Shown one piece after another: positions 1-7,900 of a stretch of DNA of 64,000 nt. The notes beneath the pieces were generated by a model. It was not told the origin of the DNA. It did not search any database and saw only the letters and a program-made list of their open reading frames with translations. The stretch lies in contig NZ_SCMP01000004.1 of NCBI RefSeq assembly GCF_005502935.1, positions 124,001 to 188,000 on the forward strand. Direction: 5' to 3'. Both the position numbers and the translations under genes were made by a program. The stretch comes from Pseudomonas sp. 2FG. GTDB lineage: Bacteria > Pseudomonadota > Gammaproteobacteria > Pseudomonadales > Pseudomonadaceae. Position 1 is the stretch's first letter; each line of letters begins with the position of its first letter.

Positions 1-74
1 TGACCACCACCAGTACTGGCAAAGGCAATAGCCGGCAATACAGCGAAAATCAGTGCAGCAAATAGCTTTTTCAT
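1..74 (-). CDS. petC: Cytochrome c1 of the bc1 complex, 5' end only
   Basis: Only the first 24 codons lie in the window; the gene runs off the left edge. The visible residues, starting MKKLFAALIFAVLPAIAF, are a signal peptide with a basic start and hydrophobic core, as expected for the periplasm-facing, membrane-anchored c-type cytochrome of respiratory complex III. The start codon (72-74) overlaps the cytochrome b stop codon (74-76) by one base, so the two are translationally coupled. The assignment rests mainly on operon position after petA and petB. The haem-binding CxxCH motif lies outside the window and cannot be checked. Confidence 0.85.
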   Translation of the reverse strand, partial: MKKLFAALIFAVLPAIAFASTGGG

Positions 75-1285
75 CAGCCAGTCACCCTTTCCGGAACCGG
101 TTTGGTCTTCTCAAGCTTGGTGTAGAACGGCATCAGGATGAAGTACGCGAAGTACAGGAACGTACACACCTGCGACAACAGCGTCCGCTCCGGAGTCGGC
201 GCCAGAACACCCAGCACACCGAGAATCACGAAGGAAACACAGAACACCAGCAACCAGATCTTGCTCAGCCAGCCCTTGTAGCGCATGGACTTGACCGGAC
301 TACGGTCGAGCCACGGCAGCACGAACAGCACTGCGATAGCGGCGCCCATAGCGATTACACCCATCAGCTTGTCCGGAATCGCCCGCAGAATCGCGTAGAA
401 CGGCGTGAAGTACCAAACTGGCGCAATGTGCTCGGGGGTCTTGAAAGCGTTAGCCACTTCGAAGTTGGGCTTCTCGAGGAAATAACCACCCATTTCCGGG
501 AAGAAGAACACGATCGCGCAGAAGATAAACAGGAACACCACCACGCCGACGATATCTTTCACGGTGTAGTACGGGTGGAACGCGATACCGTCCAGCGGCA
601 CACCGTTGGCATCCTTGTGCTTCTTGATATCCACACCATCGGGGTTGTTCGAACCCACTTCGTGCAACGCCAGGATGTGCAATACCACCAGGCCAAGCAC
701 CACGATCGGCAACGCGATCACATGCAGCGCAAAGAAACGGTTCAGCGTGATCCCCGAAATCAGGTAGTCACCACGGATCCACTGGGTCAGATCGTCACCG
801 ATCACCGGAATCGCACCGAACAGCGAGATGATCACCTGGGCACCCCAGTAGGACATCTGCCCCCAAGGCAGCAGGTAGCCCATGAAGGCCTCTGCCATCA
901 ATGCCAGGTAGATCAGCATGCCGAACACCCAGACCAACTCACGCGGCTTCTGGTAGGAGCCATAGAGCAGGCCGCGGAACATGTGCAGATACACCACGAT
1001 GAAGAATGCCGAAGCACCGGTCGAGTGCAGCAGACGCAAGATCCAGCCATATTCCACATCACGCATGATGTATTCGACGGAGGCGAAGGCCTCTTCCGCC
1101 GAAGGGGTGTAACTCATCGTCAGCCAGATGCCAGTGACGATTTGGTTGACCAGCACCAACAGTGCCAGGGAACCAAAGAAGTAGAAAAAGTTGAAGTTCT
1201 TCGGTGCGTAGTACTTGCTGAGATGGTCTTCCCACATCTTGGTGGCGGGAAAGCGCGCATCAACCCACTCCATGAATTTGCTCAT
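74..1285 (-). CDS. petB: Cytochrome b subunit of the bc1 complex
   Basis: Inner-membrane core subunit of complex III (403 aa) that oxidises ubiquinol at the Qo site and carries two b haems. The four haem-ligand histidines are seen as two pairs about 100 residues apart: H87/H188 and H101/H203. The Qo-site motif is PVWY (289-292), the version typical of gamma- and betaproteobacteria rather than PEWY. At least eight hydrophobic segments are visible. It lies between the Rieske gene, whose stop overlaps this start, and cytochrome c1. Length and motifs are normal for a full-length, unsplit cytochrome b. Confidence 0.98.
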   Translation of the reverse strand: MSKFMEWVDARFPATKMWEDHLSKYYAPKNFNFFYFFGSLALLVLVNQIVTGIWLTMSYTPSAEEAFASVEYIMRDVEYGWILRLLHSTGASAFFIVVYLHMFRGLLYGSYQKPRELVWVFGMLIYLALMAEAFMGYLLPWGQMSYWGAQVIISLFGAIPVIGDDLTQWIRGDYLISGITLNRFFALHVIALPIVVLGLVVLHILALHEVGSNNPDGVDIKKHKDANGVPLDGIAFHPYYTVKDIVGVVVFLFIFCAIVFFFPEMGGYFLEKPNFEVANAFKTPEHIAPVWYFTPFYAILRAIPDKLMGVIAMGAAIAVLFVLPWLDRSPVKSMRYKGWLSKIWLLVFCVSFVILGVLGVLAPTPERTLLSQVCTFLYFAYFILMPFYTKLEKTKPVPERVTG

Positions 1286-1878
1286 CAGGCTTTCTCCTGG
1301 TCCACACCGATGACAATGACATCGTCCGACTCATATGAGTGCGGCGGCACTGGCAGATTCAAGGGGGCGGGCTGCGACTTGTAGACGCGACCGGCGAGGT
1401 CGTAACGAGAACCGTGGCACGGGCAGAAATAACCACCCACCCATTCGGCACCGAGATCGACTGGCGCCACTTCCGGGCGGAAGGATGGGGAGCAACCCAA
1501 GTGCGTGCAGATACCGACCAGCACCAGAATTTCCGGCTTGATCGAGCGCACTTCAGGGTCCACGTAGGTGGGCTGAGTCGATGCTTTGGATTCCGGATCG
1601 GCCAGGGTCCCCTCGATCTTGACCAGGTTACCGAGGATTTCCTCGGTACGGCGCACGATAAACACCGGCTGACCACGCCACTCAGCAATCATCTGCTGGC
1701 CAGGCTCAATCTTGCCGACATTCACCTTCACCGCCGCCCCTGCGGCCTTGGCCTTGGCACTCGGGAACCATGACCCCACGAACGGGACCGCAGCACCCAC
1801 CGCTCCAGCAGCACCCACCACGGAAGTGGCCGCTACCAGGAAGCGACGTCGGCCTGCATTCACGCCGTCATTGCTCAT
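1285..1878 (-). CDS. petA: Rieske iron-sulfur subunit of the bc1 complex
   Basis: This 197-aa protein carries the [2Fe-2S] cluster that takes the first electron from ubiquinol and passes it to cytochrome c1. Cluster ligands are in the two classical boxes, CTHLGC (C124, H126, C129) and CPCHG (C152, C154, H155). The N-terminus has a twin-arginine-like RRRFL motif followed by an Ala/Gly/Val-rich membrane segment (about 14-37), as in Tat-exported, uncleaved Rieske proteins. It is the first gene of petABC. The upstream 250 bases separate it from the rpsI terminator and should hold the operon promoter, but I could not pick convincing -35/-10 boxes. Confidence 0.98.
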   Translation of the reverse strand: MSNDGVNAGRRRFLVAATSVVGAAGAVGAAVPFVGSWFPSAKAKAAGAAVKVNVGKIEPGQQMIAEWRGQPVFIVRRTEEILGNLVKIEGTLADPESKASTQPTYVDPEVRSIKPEILVLVGICTHLGCSPSFRPEVAPVDLGAEWVGGYFCPCHGSRYDLAGRVYKSQPAPLNLPVPPHSYESDDVIVIGVDQEKA

Positions 1879-2079
1879 TCAGTCGTCTCCCATCAGCTTT
1901 GTGGCCTGTTATTCAGGCATCTACTAAGTAAAAATCAAGCCGCGCAAAAAATTTGCCAAATGGTAAAGAAAAGCCCCATTTCTGACAAGGCAATTACTGG
2001 ATACAAAATGGCTGAAAGCCTTGTCGGGCGCGGCATTTACCGGTGCGGCAAGTTGTCGCAACGCTAACCAGCGCCCATA

Positions 2080-2116
2080 AAAAACGCCCAGCTCCGAAAG
2101 GAAACTGGGCGCTTTT
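2080..2116 (-). terminator. Intrinsic terminator of rplM-rpsI
   Basis: Read on the minus strand, a 7-bp GC-rich stem (arms 2085-2091 and 2105-2111, CGCCCAG/CTGGGCG) with a 13-base loop is followed by a run of six T. It sits 21 bases past the rpsI stop codon, so it ends the ribosomal-protein transcript before petA. Confidence 0.85.
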
Positions 2117-2131
2117 GAACGCAGGAGCGAA

Positions 2132-2524
2132 TTAACGCTTCGAGTACTGCGGACGCTTACGCGCTTTACGCAGACCGACTTTCTTACGCTCAACTTCACG
2201 GGCATCGCGAGTCACGAAGCCAGCCTTACGCAGAGCAGGACGCAGAGCTTCGTCGTAGTCCATCAGGGCACGAGTGATGCCGTGGCGGATTGCACCAGCT
2301 TGACCGCTAACACCACCACCGAGAACGGTGACGTAGATGTCGAACTTCTCGACAGTCTCAGTCAGCTCCAGCGGCTGGCGAACTACCATGCGGGCAGTTT
2401 CGCGACCGAAGAAGTTTTCCAGGGTGCGGTTGTTGATCGAGATCTTGCCAGTACCTGCACGCAGGAAAACGCGAGCGGTTGCAGTCTTGCGACGGCCAGT
2501 GCCGTAATTTTGAGTCGCCGACAT
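2132..2524 (-). CDS. rpsI: 30S ribosomal protein S9 (uS9)
   Basis: Small-subunit ribosomal protein of the 30S head, 130 aa, the usual bacterial length. The conserved basic tail is present and ends RPQYSKR; in the family this C-terminus reaches towards the P-site tRNA. The N-terminal [13 protein letters not shown] block is the S9 signature. It is the second gene of the near-universal rplM-rpsI pair, 14 bases after rplM, and is followed by an intrinsic terminator. Confidence 0.99.
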   Translation of the reverse strand: MSATQNYGTGRRKTATARVFLRAGTGKISINNRTLENFFGRETARMVVRQPLELTETVEKFDIYVTVLGGGVSGQAGAIRHGITRALMDYDEALRPALRKAGFVTRDAREVERKKVGLRKARKRPQYSKR

Positions 2525-2538
2525 AATGAACTATTCCG

Positions 2539-2967
2539 TTAAAACTTCAGTTCTTGGGGCTGCTGAGCAGTGTGTGGGTGCACGGCACCCTTGTACACTT
2601 TCAACTTACGGTACATGTCGCGACCCAGCGGGTTCTTCGGCAGCATGCCCTTGACCGCGGTCTCGAGCACACGCTCAGGCGCCTTGGCGATCAGCTTTTC
2701 GAAGTTGATCGACTTGATGCCACCCGGGAAACCGGAGTGAGAGTAGTACATTTTGTCGGTGGTCTTAGCACCGGTCACACGCACCTGCTCGGCATTGATA
2801 ACGACGATGTAGTCGCCAGTATCAACGTGCGGGGTGTATTCGGCTTTATGCTTGCCACGCAGACGGCTAGCGATTTCTGTGGCCAGACGACCCAGAGTCT
2901 GACCTGCAGCGTCGACGACAAACCAGTCGCGCTTAACAGTTTCCGGTTTAGCAGTAAAAGTTTTCAT
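2539..2967 (-). CDS. rplM: 50S ribosomal protein L13 (uL13)
   Basis: Large-subunit ribosomal protein, 142 aa, normal length. It begins [20 protein letters not shown] and has the conserved [22 protein letters not shown] stretch (written in part) and the [13 protein letters not shown] motif in the C-terminal half. It is first in the rplM-rpsI operon, with a sigma-70-type promoter about 40 bases upstream on the same strand. Confidence 0.99.
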   Translation of the reverse strand: MKTFTAKPETVKRDWFVVDAAGQTLGRLATEIASRLRGKHKAEYTPHVDTGDYIVVINAEQVRVTGAKTTDKMYYSHSGFPGGIKSINFEKLIAKAPERVLETAVKGMLPKNPLGRDMYRKLKVYKGAVHPHTAQQPQELKF

Positions 2968-3008
2968 TCTTTAATAGCCTCAGGGGCCGCCCTGAAATGA
3001 GACGGCGG

Positions 3009-3037
3009 ATCTTACTGAATAGTGCGCGCTTTGACAA
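3009..3037 (-). promoter_or_regulatory. Sigma-70-type promoter for rplM-rpsI
   Basis: On the minus strand a TTGTCA box (3032-3037) and a TAAGAT box (3009-3014) are separated by exactly 17 bases. The predicted start lies about 35 bases before the rplM start codon. Both hexamers differ from consensus at few positions, in keeping with a strong constitutive promoter. Inferred from sequence only. Confidence 0.65.
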
Positions 3038-3202
3038 GTCAAAGACAGCCAGAGACGGACGCTATCGGGGGCTCGGGTCATCACGTCCGTACGGCCAGTT
3101 CGGCAGGCTAGGCATCCCCCGCCGAAAATAGCTGCGGAATTATGCCGATTGCACGAAAAATTTCAACCTGATTCGATGCAACTTTTGCGCATGGAGATAT
3201 TT

Positions 3203-3280
3203 ATGGAACTTCGTAAGCTCGGTCGTACCGACCTGGAAGTGAGCGCTTTGTGCCTGGGCAGCATGACCTGGGGTGAGTAA
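3203..3280 (+). pseudogene. 25-codon remnant of an aldo/keto reductase gene
   Basis: The reading frame MELRKLGRTDLEVSALCLGS continues to TWGE and then stops. This is the N-terminus of Tas-type aldo/keto reductases, which are normally about 345 aa. A ribosome binding site (GGAG, 8 bases before the ATG) is still intact, and the frame ends five bases before a perfect hairpin terminator. From memory, P. aeruginosa has a complete aldo/keto reductase here, between rplM and an acyl-CoA dehydrogenase, so the simplest reading is an internal deletion that removed over 90 percent of the gene. It may still be translated as a 25-residue peptide; no function is known. Confidence 0.8.
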
Positions 3281-3309
3281 AAACAGCCAGGCCTAAGCCT
3301 GGCTTTTTG
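3278..3309. terminator. Bidirectional intrinsic terminator
   Basis: A perfect 8-bp stem (AGCCAGGC at 3285-3292, GCCTGGCT at 3297-3304) with loop CTAA is flanked by five A on the left and five T on the right. It can end transcription from the reductase remnant on the plus strand and from the acyl-CoA dehydrogenase on the minus strand. Confidence 0.88.
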
Positions 3310-3320
3310 CTATGCGCGCC

Positions 3321-4457
3321 TTACAACGAGCGCGCGATGATTTCCTTCATGATCTCGTTAGTGCCGGCATAGATCCGCTGCACCCGCGCATCCGCCCAGG
3401 CCCGCGCCACCGGATATTCCCACATGTAGCCGTAGCCACCGTGCAACTGCACACACTCATCCAAGACCTTGCACTGCAAATCGGTAGTCCAGTATTTGCA
3501 CATCGCCGCGGTCGGAACGTCGAGCTTAGCTTGCAGGTGCTGCTCGAGGCAGCGATCGACGAAAACTCGCCCGATCTGCACCTCGGTGGCGATCTCCGCC
3601 AGCTTGAAACGGGTATTCTGGAAGTCACCGATGGCCTTGCCGAAGGCTTTACGCTCACGGGTGTAGTCCAGCGTCCACTGCAACGCGGCCTCGGCCGAGG
3701 CCAGGGCGCCGAGCGCCACTGTCAAACGCTCCTGCGGTAGCTCCTGCATCAGATAAGCGAAGCCCATGCCCGCCTGGCCCAACAGATTCGCCTTTGGCAC
3801 CCGCACATCCTGGAAGAACAACTCGGAGGTGTCCTGCGCCTTCATGCCGACCTTCTCCAAGCGCTTGCCCTTGGCGAAGCCCGGAGTCCCCGCCTCCACC
3901 AGGAACAGACTGGTGCCCTTGGCGCCGGCCTTGGGATCGGTCTTGGCGACCACAATCACCAGATCGGCCAGATAGCCATTGGTGATAAAGGTCTTCGAGC
4001 CATTGATCACATACTCATCACCATCCAGTACGGCAGTGGTCTTCACGCCTTGCAGGTCGGAGCCCGCCCCCGGCTCGGTCATGGCGATGGCCGTGACCAT
4101 CTCGCCGGAAACCAGCTTCGGCAGGTACTTATGCTTCAGCTCTTCGGAGCCGTAATGCAGGATGTACGGCGCGACGATGTCCGAGTGCAGGGAGAAACCG
4201 ATGCCGCTCAGCCCCAGACGACTGATTTCCTCGATCACCACCGCGCTATAGAGAAAATCCGCGCCTATGCCGCCGTACTCCTCGGGAATATGCGAGCAGA
4301 GCATTCCGGCCTCACCGGCCTTATTCCACAGCTGACGGTCGATATGCCCATCCTTTTCCCACTGATGATGGAAAGGCACCGCCTCCTGCTCAAGGAACTT
4401 ACGCACGCTGTCGCGAAAGAGCTCATGGTCAGAGCTGAACAGGGTTCTTGGGATCAT
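3321..4457 (-). CDS. Acyl-CoA dehydrogenase, long-chain-type active site
   Basis: FAD enzyme introducing the alpha-beta double bond into acyl-CoA thioesters (378 aa). The family signature MTEPGAGSDLQ and the C-terminal QLHGGYGYMWEYP block are clear. The C-terminal YAGTNEIMKE motif has Ala where short- and medium-chain enzymes carry the catalytic Glu. In the family this points to long-chain or isovaleryl-type enzymes, whose base lies in another helix, so substrate is uncertain. I start at 4457 (MIPRTLFSS) because the 151 in-frame residues upstream resemble no dehydrogenase sequence. Divergent from the GlxA-type regulator gene, with a short palindrome between them. Confidence 0.93.
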   Translation of the reverse strand: MIPRTLFSSDHELFRDSVRKFLEQEAVPFHHQWEKDGHIDRQLWNKAGEAGMLCSHIPEEYGGIGADFLYSAVVIEEISRLGLSGIGFSLHSDIVAPYILHYGSEELKHKYLPKLVSGEMVTAIAMTEPGAGSDLQGVKTTAVLDGDEYVINGSKTFITNGYLADLVIVVAKTDPKAGAKGTSLFLVEAGTPGFAKGKRLEKVGMKAQDTSELFFQDVRVPKANLLGQAGMGFAYLMQELPQERLTVALGALASAEAALQWTLDYTRERKAFGKAIGDFQNTRFKLAEIATEVQIGRVFVDRCLEQHLQAKLDVPTAAMCKYWTTDLQCKVLDECVQLHGGYGYMWEYPVARAWADARVQRIYAGTNEIMKEIIARSL

Positions 4458-4503
4458 GATTGCACCTGCGAGGAGACGTCTAACGCCAGGATTGGCAGGT
4501 CCA

Positions 4504-4518
4504 GACTGTAGGACAGTC
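4504..4518. promoter_or_regulatory. Operator-like perfect palindrome between divergent genes
   Basis: GACTGT-AGG-ACAGTC, a perfect 6+3+6 dyad, lies in the 150-base divergent gap between the acyl-CoA dehydrogenase and the AraC-family regulator, 46 bases from the dehydrogenase start. It could be a regulator site, but no experimental analogue is known to me. Confidence 0.35.
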
Positions 4519-4607
4519 AAACGCCCGGACGCACTGGACACATGCGACAAAAAATAAGACGATCCAGCCAGCCATTGACCACTTTCCCCTGATAAGAACA
4601 ACAACCC

Positions 4608-5612
4608 ATGCTTACCGCGCAGTCCGCCCCCCTGAAACGAGTCAGCATTCTCGCCACTGAAGGCGTGTTCGCCTCCACCCTGATGCAGGCTAAAGACTTC
4701 TTCCACATGGCCAGCCTGCGCTACGGCAGGCAACAGGGGCAGGGCCTGACACCGGCGTTCGAGATTCAACTGGTCAGCCCCGACGGCCAGCCGGTACGCA
4801 GCTTCAGCGATGTAATCCTGCCCGTGGATGGCGCGCTGGAGCCGGCCGATGTGATCATCCTCCCCGCCTACTGGGGCGACTTTGATGCGCTCTGCAGCCG
4901 CCATCCGCAAGTCCTGAGCTGGCTACGCAGTCAACACGCCGCCGGCAGCGTGCTCTGCGGCGAAGCCATGGGCGTATTCTGGATCGCCCAGGCCGGCTTG
5001 CTCGACGGCAAGGAAGCGACCACCTACTGGCGCTTCTTCCGCGAATTCGCCGAGCGCTTCCCCAAGGTGCTGCTGAATCAGGAAAAGCACCTGTCCGATG
5101 CCGACAACCTCTACTGCGCCGGCGGCACCACCTCCGCCTGCGACCTGTACATCTATTTGATCGAGCGCTTCTGCGGCGCCAGCGTCGCCCAGGCCGTAGC
5201 CCGCGACATCCTCTATGAAGTGCAACGCAACTACACGCCTGGGCGGATCGGCTTCGGCGGCCAGAAGCTGCACCAGGACGTGACCATCCTGCAGATCCAG
5301 CAGTGGCTGGAAGAACACTTCGCCGCCAAGTTTCGCTTCGAGGATGTCGCGCGCGAGCACGGCATGAGCATTCGCAACTTTATGCGGCGCTTCCAGGCCG
5401 CCACCGGCGACAAGCCGCTGCATTACCTGCAACGGCTACGGATCGAAACAGCCAAAGGCCTGCTCAGCGCCACCCGCAAGAGCATCAAGACCATCAGTTA
5501 CGAGGTCGGCTACGACGACGCCAGCTTCTTCGCCCGGCTGTTCCGCCAGCACACGGAACTATCGCCCAACCAATACCGCCGGCAGTTCCAGCACAAGGAC
5601 AGCCATTCCTAG
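4608..5612 (+). CDS. GlxA-family transcriptional regulator (DJ-1/PfpI-like plus AraC domain)
   Basis: A 334-aa regulator with two domains. Residues about 10-190 are a DJ-1/PfpI-like (class I amidotransferase-like) fold with its nucleophile-elbow cysteine at C117 (LCGEAMGVF), used in this family as a ligand sensor. Residues about 225-325 are an AraC/XylS double helix-turn-helix ending in the typical GYDDASFFARLFRQH...SPNQYRRQF. Known relatives control carnitine, arginine or glycine-betaine catabolism; the ligand here cannot be told. It diverges from the acyl-CoA dehydrogenase, which is a plausible target. Confidence 0.92.
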   Translation: MLTAQSAPLKRVSILATEGVFASTLMQAKDFFHMASLRYGRQQGQGLTPAFEIQLVSPDGQPVRSFSDVILPVDGALEPADVIILPAYWGDFDALCSRHPQVLSWLRSQHAAGSVLCGEAMGVFWIAQAGLLDGKEATTYWRFFREFAERFPKVLLNQEKHLSDADNLYCAGGTTSACDLYIYLIERFCGASVAQAVARDILYEVQRNYTPGRIGFGGQKLHQDVTILQIQQWLEEHFAAKFRFEDVAREHGMSIRNFMRRFQAATGDKPLHYLQRLRIETAKGLLSATRKSIKTISYEVGYDDASFFARLFRQHTELSPNQYRRQFQHKDSHS

Positions 5613-5692
5613 GATGGGGTGGGTCGCCAGCCGCTGCGACCTATGATCGGCGCACCCCTTGCGGGAACCTCTAACAAGAACAGGTCATCGCC

Positions 5693-6658
5693 ATGCGCCG
5701 CTATCTACTTGCCCTCCTCGCCGTCTGCAGCCTCAGCGCCGTGGCGGACGACAACTGGCAACCCTTCCCCTACGAGCAAAGCGCCTTCGACTACTCGGGC
5801 GACAAACTGCGCCAAGCCTGGCCACAGCTGATCCGTGGTTTTGGGGCCGACTATCCGTTCCCGGACGCCGCCTGGGTGGCGAGCATGGCCGCCACCTATC
5901 CGCAAGCACTGGAGCTGACCGTAACGGGCAACACCGGCTTCACCGGCAAACCGGAAGAGGCCGAGCTTTATGCCAGCAAGCTGCAAGAGGTTTGGCGCCT
6001 GATGTTTCGCGGCGATTTTGCCGAAGCGAAAAAACAGGGCCTGGCGCTCGGCGGCGGCGGGCAAATCCCGGCGATGTTCGCCCAGGTGGTGTACGCCATG
6101 TTCCTGGTAGCGAACCAGGAGGAAAAACACCGCCTGCTGGAAGAAGTGATCGACTACACCGACCAGGCCGGCAGCCTGGTACAGGCCGACACTGTTGCCC
6201 TGTTCGGCCGCGTCTATGCCAAGGCGCGCCTGGGCGAAGAGTTGTCGGTTGCGGTGGTGCTGAAACGCGGCTACACCAGCCAGATCCCCAAGGAGCTGGA
6301 TGCCCTGCTGGCCAAGCAGCCGCAACAACCCTTCGCCCTCGCCCTGTATGGCGGCTATGAAGCCGGGGTGATCCGCAAGGTCGGCAAACTCGTGGGGAAC
6401 ATGACCTACGGAGTCAGCGCGGACAAAATGGAAACCTACTTCGCCCGCTCCTTCAAAGCCTCCGACAACCTGCCGATCGGTCACTACGAATACGCCAACG
6501 CGCTGGGTTACCTGTATGGCGAGGATGAGGAGCAGAAGATCGTCGAGCATCTCAAGCGCGCAGTGACGATCAAGCCGATCAATGCCATGGAGGCGCTGGA
6601 AGTGGCGCACGCCAAGCAGCTGCTGAAGCAATACGAGCAAAAGCTTGCGCAAAACTAA
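5693..6658 (+). CDS. Periplasmic helical-repeat (TPR-like) protein of unknown function
   Basis: I do not recognise a characterised family. The 321-aa product starts with a signal peptide (MRRYLLALLAVCSLSAVA, likely cut before DDNWQ). The rest is helical, with TPR/Sel1-like features: repeated Ala/Leu-rich helices, a gene-middle FAEAKKQGLALGG segment and a last stretch NAMEALEVAHAKQLLKQYEQK resembling a TPR hairpin. No catalytic motif or membrane anchor is visible. It stands alone after the GlxA-type regulator and converges on zapE across a shared terminator. From memory a homologue sits at the same place in P. aeruginosa (PA4437). Confidence 0.8.
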   Translation: MRRYLLALLAVCSLSAVADDNWQPFPYEQSAFDYSGDKLRQAWPQLIRGFGADYPFPDAAWVASMAATYPQALELTVTGNTGFTGKPEEAELYASKLQEVWRLMFRGDFAEAKKQGLALGGGGQIPAMFAQVVYAMFLVANQEEKHRLLEEVIDYTDQAGSLVQADTVALFGRVYAKARLGEELSVAVVLKRGYTSQIPKELDALLAKQPQQPFALALYGGYEAGVIRKVGKLVGNMTYGVSADKMETYFARSFKASDNLPIGHYEYANALGYLYGEDEEQKIVEHLKRAVTIKPINAMEALEVAHAKQLLKQYEQKLAQN

Positions 6659-6673
6659 ATGCGACCGAAACAA

Positions 6674-6700
6674 AAAAGGCTGCCCATCGGCAGCCTTTTT
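6674..6700. terminator. Bidirectional intrinsic terminator
   Basis: The stem AAGGCTGCC/GGCAGCCTT with loop CATC has A runs on its left and T runs on its right, so it works in both directions. It separates the convergent periplasmic-protein gene and zapE. Confidence 0.9.
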
Positions 6701-6714
6701 CATCGGCACGCACC

Positions 6715-7809
6715 CTAGGGCTTGTGCGCCCGCGAGAGGAACTCGTGGGACTGCATTTCCAATAGGCGACTCAGGGTCCGCTGGAACTCGAAGTTCAGCC
6801 GGCCGCCTTTGTACAGGTCCTTCAACTCGACTTCGGCCGAGAGGATCAGCTTGACGTTGCGATCGTAAAACTCGTCGACCAGGTTGATGAAGCGCCGCGC
6901 CAGGTCATCCTCGTTCACGCCCATCTGCTCGACGTTGGAGATCAGCACCGCGTGGAAAATCTTCGCCAGCTCGATGTAGTCGTTCTGGCTGCGCGGGCCA
7001 TCGCACAACTCGCGAAAATCGAACCAGGCGACGTCCTCGCACACTTTGCGCGAGCGGATTTCCCGGTTTTCGATCATCAGCACTTCATTCAGCTGAGCCT
7101 GCTCGCAGTCCGGCACCAGGCTGACAAAGCTCTTGTTCAGACTGACTTCGGCGCCCTCGTTGAGCGGCCAATAGTACAGCTCGGCCTGCTCGAGGGCGCG
7201 CAGACGATAGTCGACGCCGCTGTCGACATTGACGATGCTGGTGTGCTCTTTCAGCAGGGCAATCGCCGGCAGGAAGCGCGCGCGCTGCAGACCATCCTTG
7301 TACAGGCCGTCCGGCACGATGTTCGAGGTCGCCACCAAGCTGACACCATTCTTGAATAGTTCGTCGAGCAAGGTCGCCAGGATCATCGCGTCGGTGATAT
7401 CCGAGACGAAAAATTCGTCGAAGCAAATCACCCGCGTTTCCGCAGCAAAGCGCTTGGCGATCAGCGGCAACGGGTTTTTCTCACCGCTCAGGGTGGTCAG
7501 CTCTTCATGCACCCGCTTCATAAAGCGGTGGAAGTGCGTGCGGGTCTTCTGCTTGAACGGCAACGCATCGAAGAAGGTATCGACCAGATAGGTCTTGCCG
7601 CGACCGACACCGCCCCAGAAATACAGGCCCTTTACCGGCCCCGGCGATTTCGTGCCGAGCAGCTTGCCGAATAATCCGGGCTTGCTCTTCTCGCTGGCGA
7701 TCAGATCATCGTAGAGCCGCTGCAGATGGCGCACGGCCGTTTCCTGCGCCGCATCATGGAAGAAATCGGGACGTTTCAGGTCCGCCTGGTATCGCGCAAG
7801 GGGAGTCAT
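6715..7809 (-). CDS. zapE: Cell division protein ZapE (AFG1-like ATPase)
   Basis: P-loop ATPase of the AFG1/LACE1 family; in E. coli ZapE associates with FtsZ at late division under stress. At 364 aa the length is typical. Walker A is GGVGRGKT (66-73), Walker B ends in the FDEFFVSD block (D131-E132), and the family marker HFHRFMKRVHEEL is present at 92-104. The gene is monocistronic, set off by terminators on both sides. The start at 7809 gives the usual MTPLARYQADL N-terminus. Confidence 0.96.
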   Translation of the reverse strand: MTPLARYQADLKRPDFFHDAAQETAVRHLQRLYDDLIASEKSKPGLFGKLLGTKSPGPVKGLYFWGGVGRGKTYLVDTFFDALPFKQKTRTHFHRFMKRVHEELTTLSGEKNPLPLIAKRFAAETRVICFDEFFVSDITDAMILATLLDELFKNGVSLVATSNIVPDGLYKDGLQRARFLPAIALLKEHTSIVNVDSGVDYRLRALEQAELYYWPLNEGAEVSLNKSFVSLVPDCEQAQLNEVLMIENREIRSRKVCEDVAWFDFRELCDGPRSQNDYIELAKIFHAVLISNVEQMGVNEDDLARRFINLVDEFYDRNVKLILSAEVELKDLYKGGRLNFEFQRTLSRLLEMQSHEFLSRAHKP

Positions 7810-7827
7810 AATCGGCAGCTAGGCAAC

Positions 7828-7863
7828 AAAAACGGGGTCGCCACTTTAGCGGCGACCCCGTTG
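7828..7863 (-). terminator. Intrinsic terminator of trpS
   Basis: A 12-bp inverted repeat (7831-7842 and 7851-7862, AACGGGGTCGCC and its complement) with an 8-base loop is followed on the minus strand by a T-rich tract. It lies just after trpS and before zapE. Confidence 0.85.
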
Positions 7864-7900
7864 CTTGGCAATCGGCCAGCAGTGCCGGCCGACCGATAAA

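Noticed and set aside
1924-2205. A 93-codon minus-strand frame after rpsI
   Set aside because: Its first half is rpsI in another frame and the rest crosses the rpsI terminator.
4458-4910. 151-codon N-terminal extension of the acyl-CoA dehydrogenase
   Set aside because: It lies antisense to the start of the AraC-family gene and has no dehydrogenase similarity.
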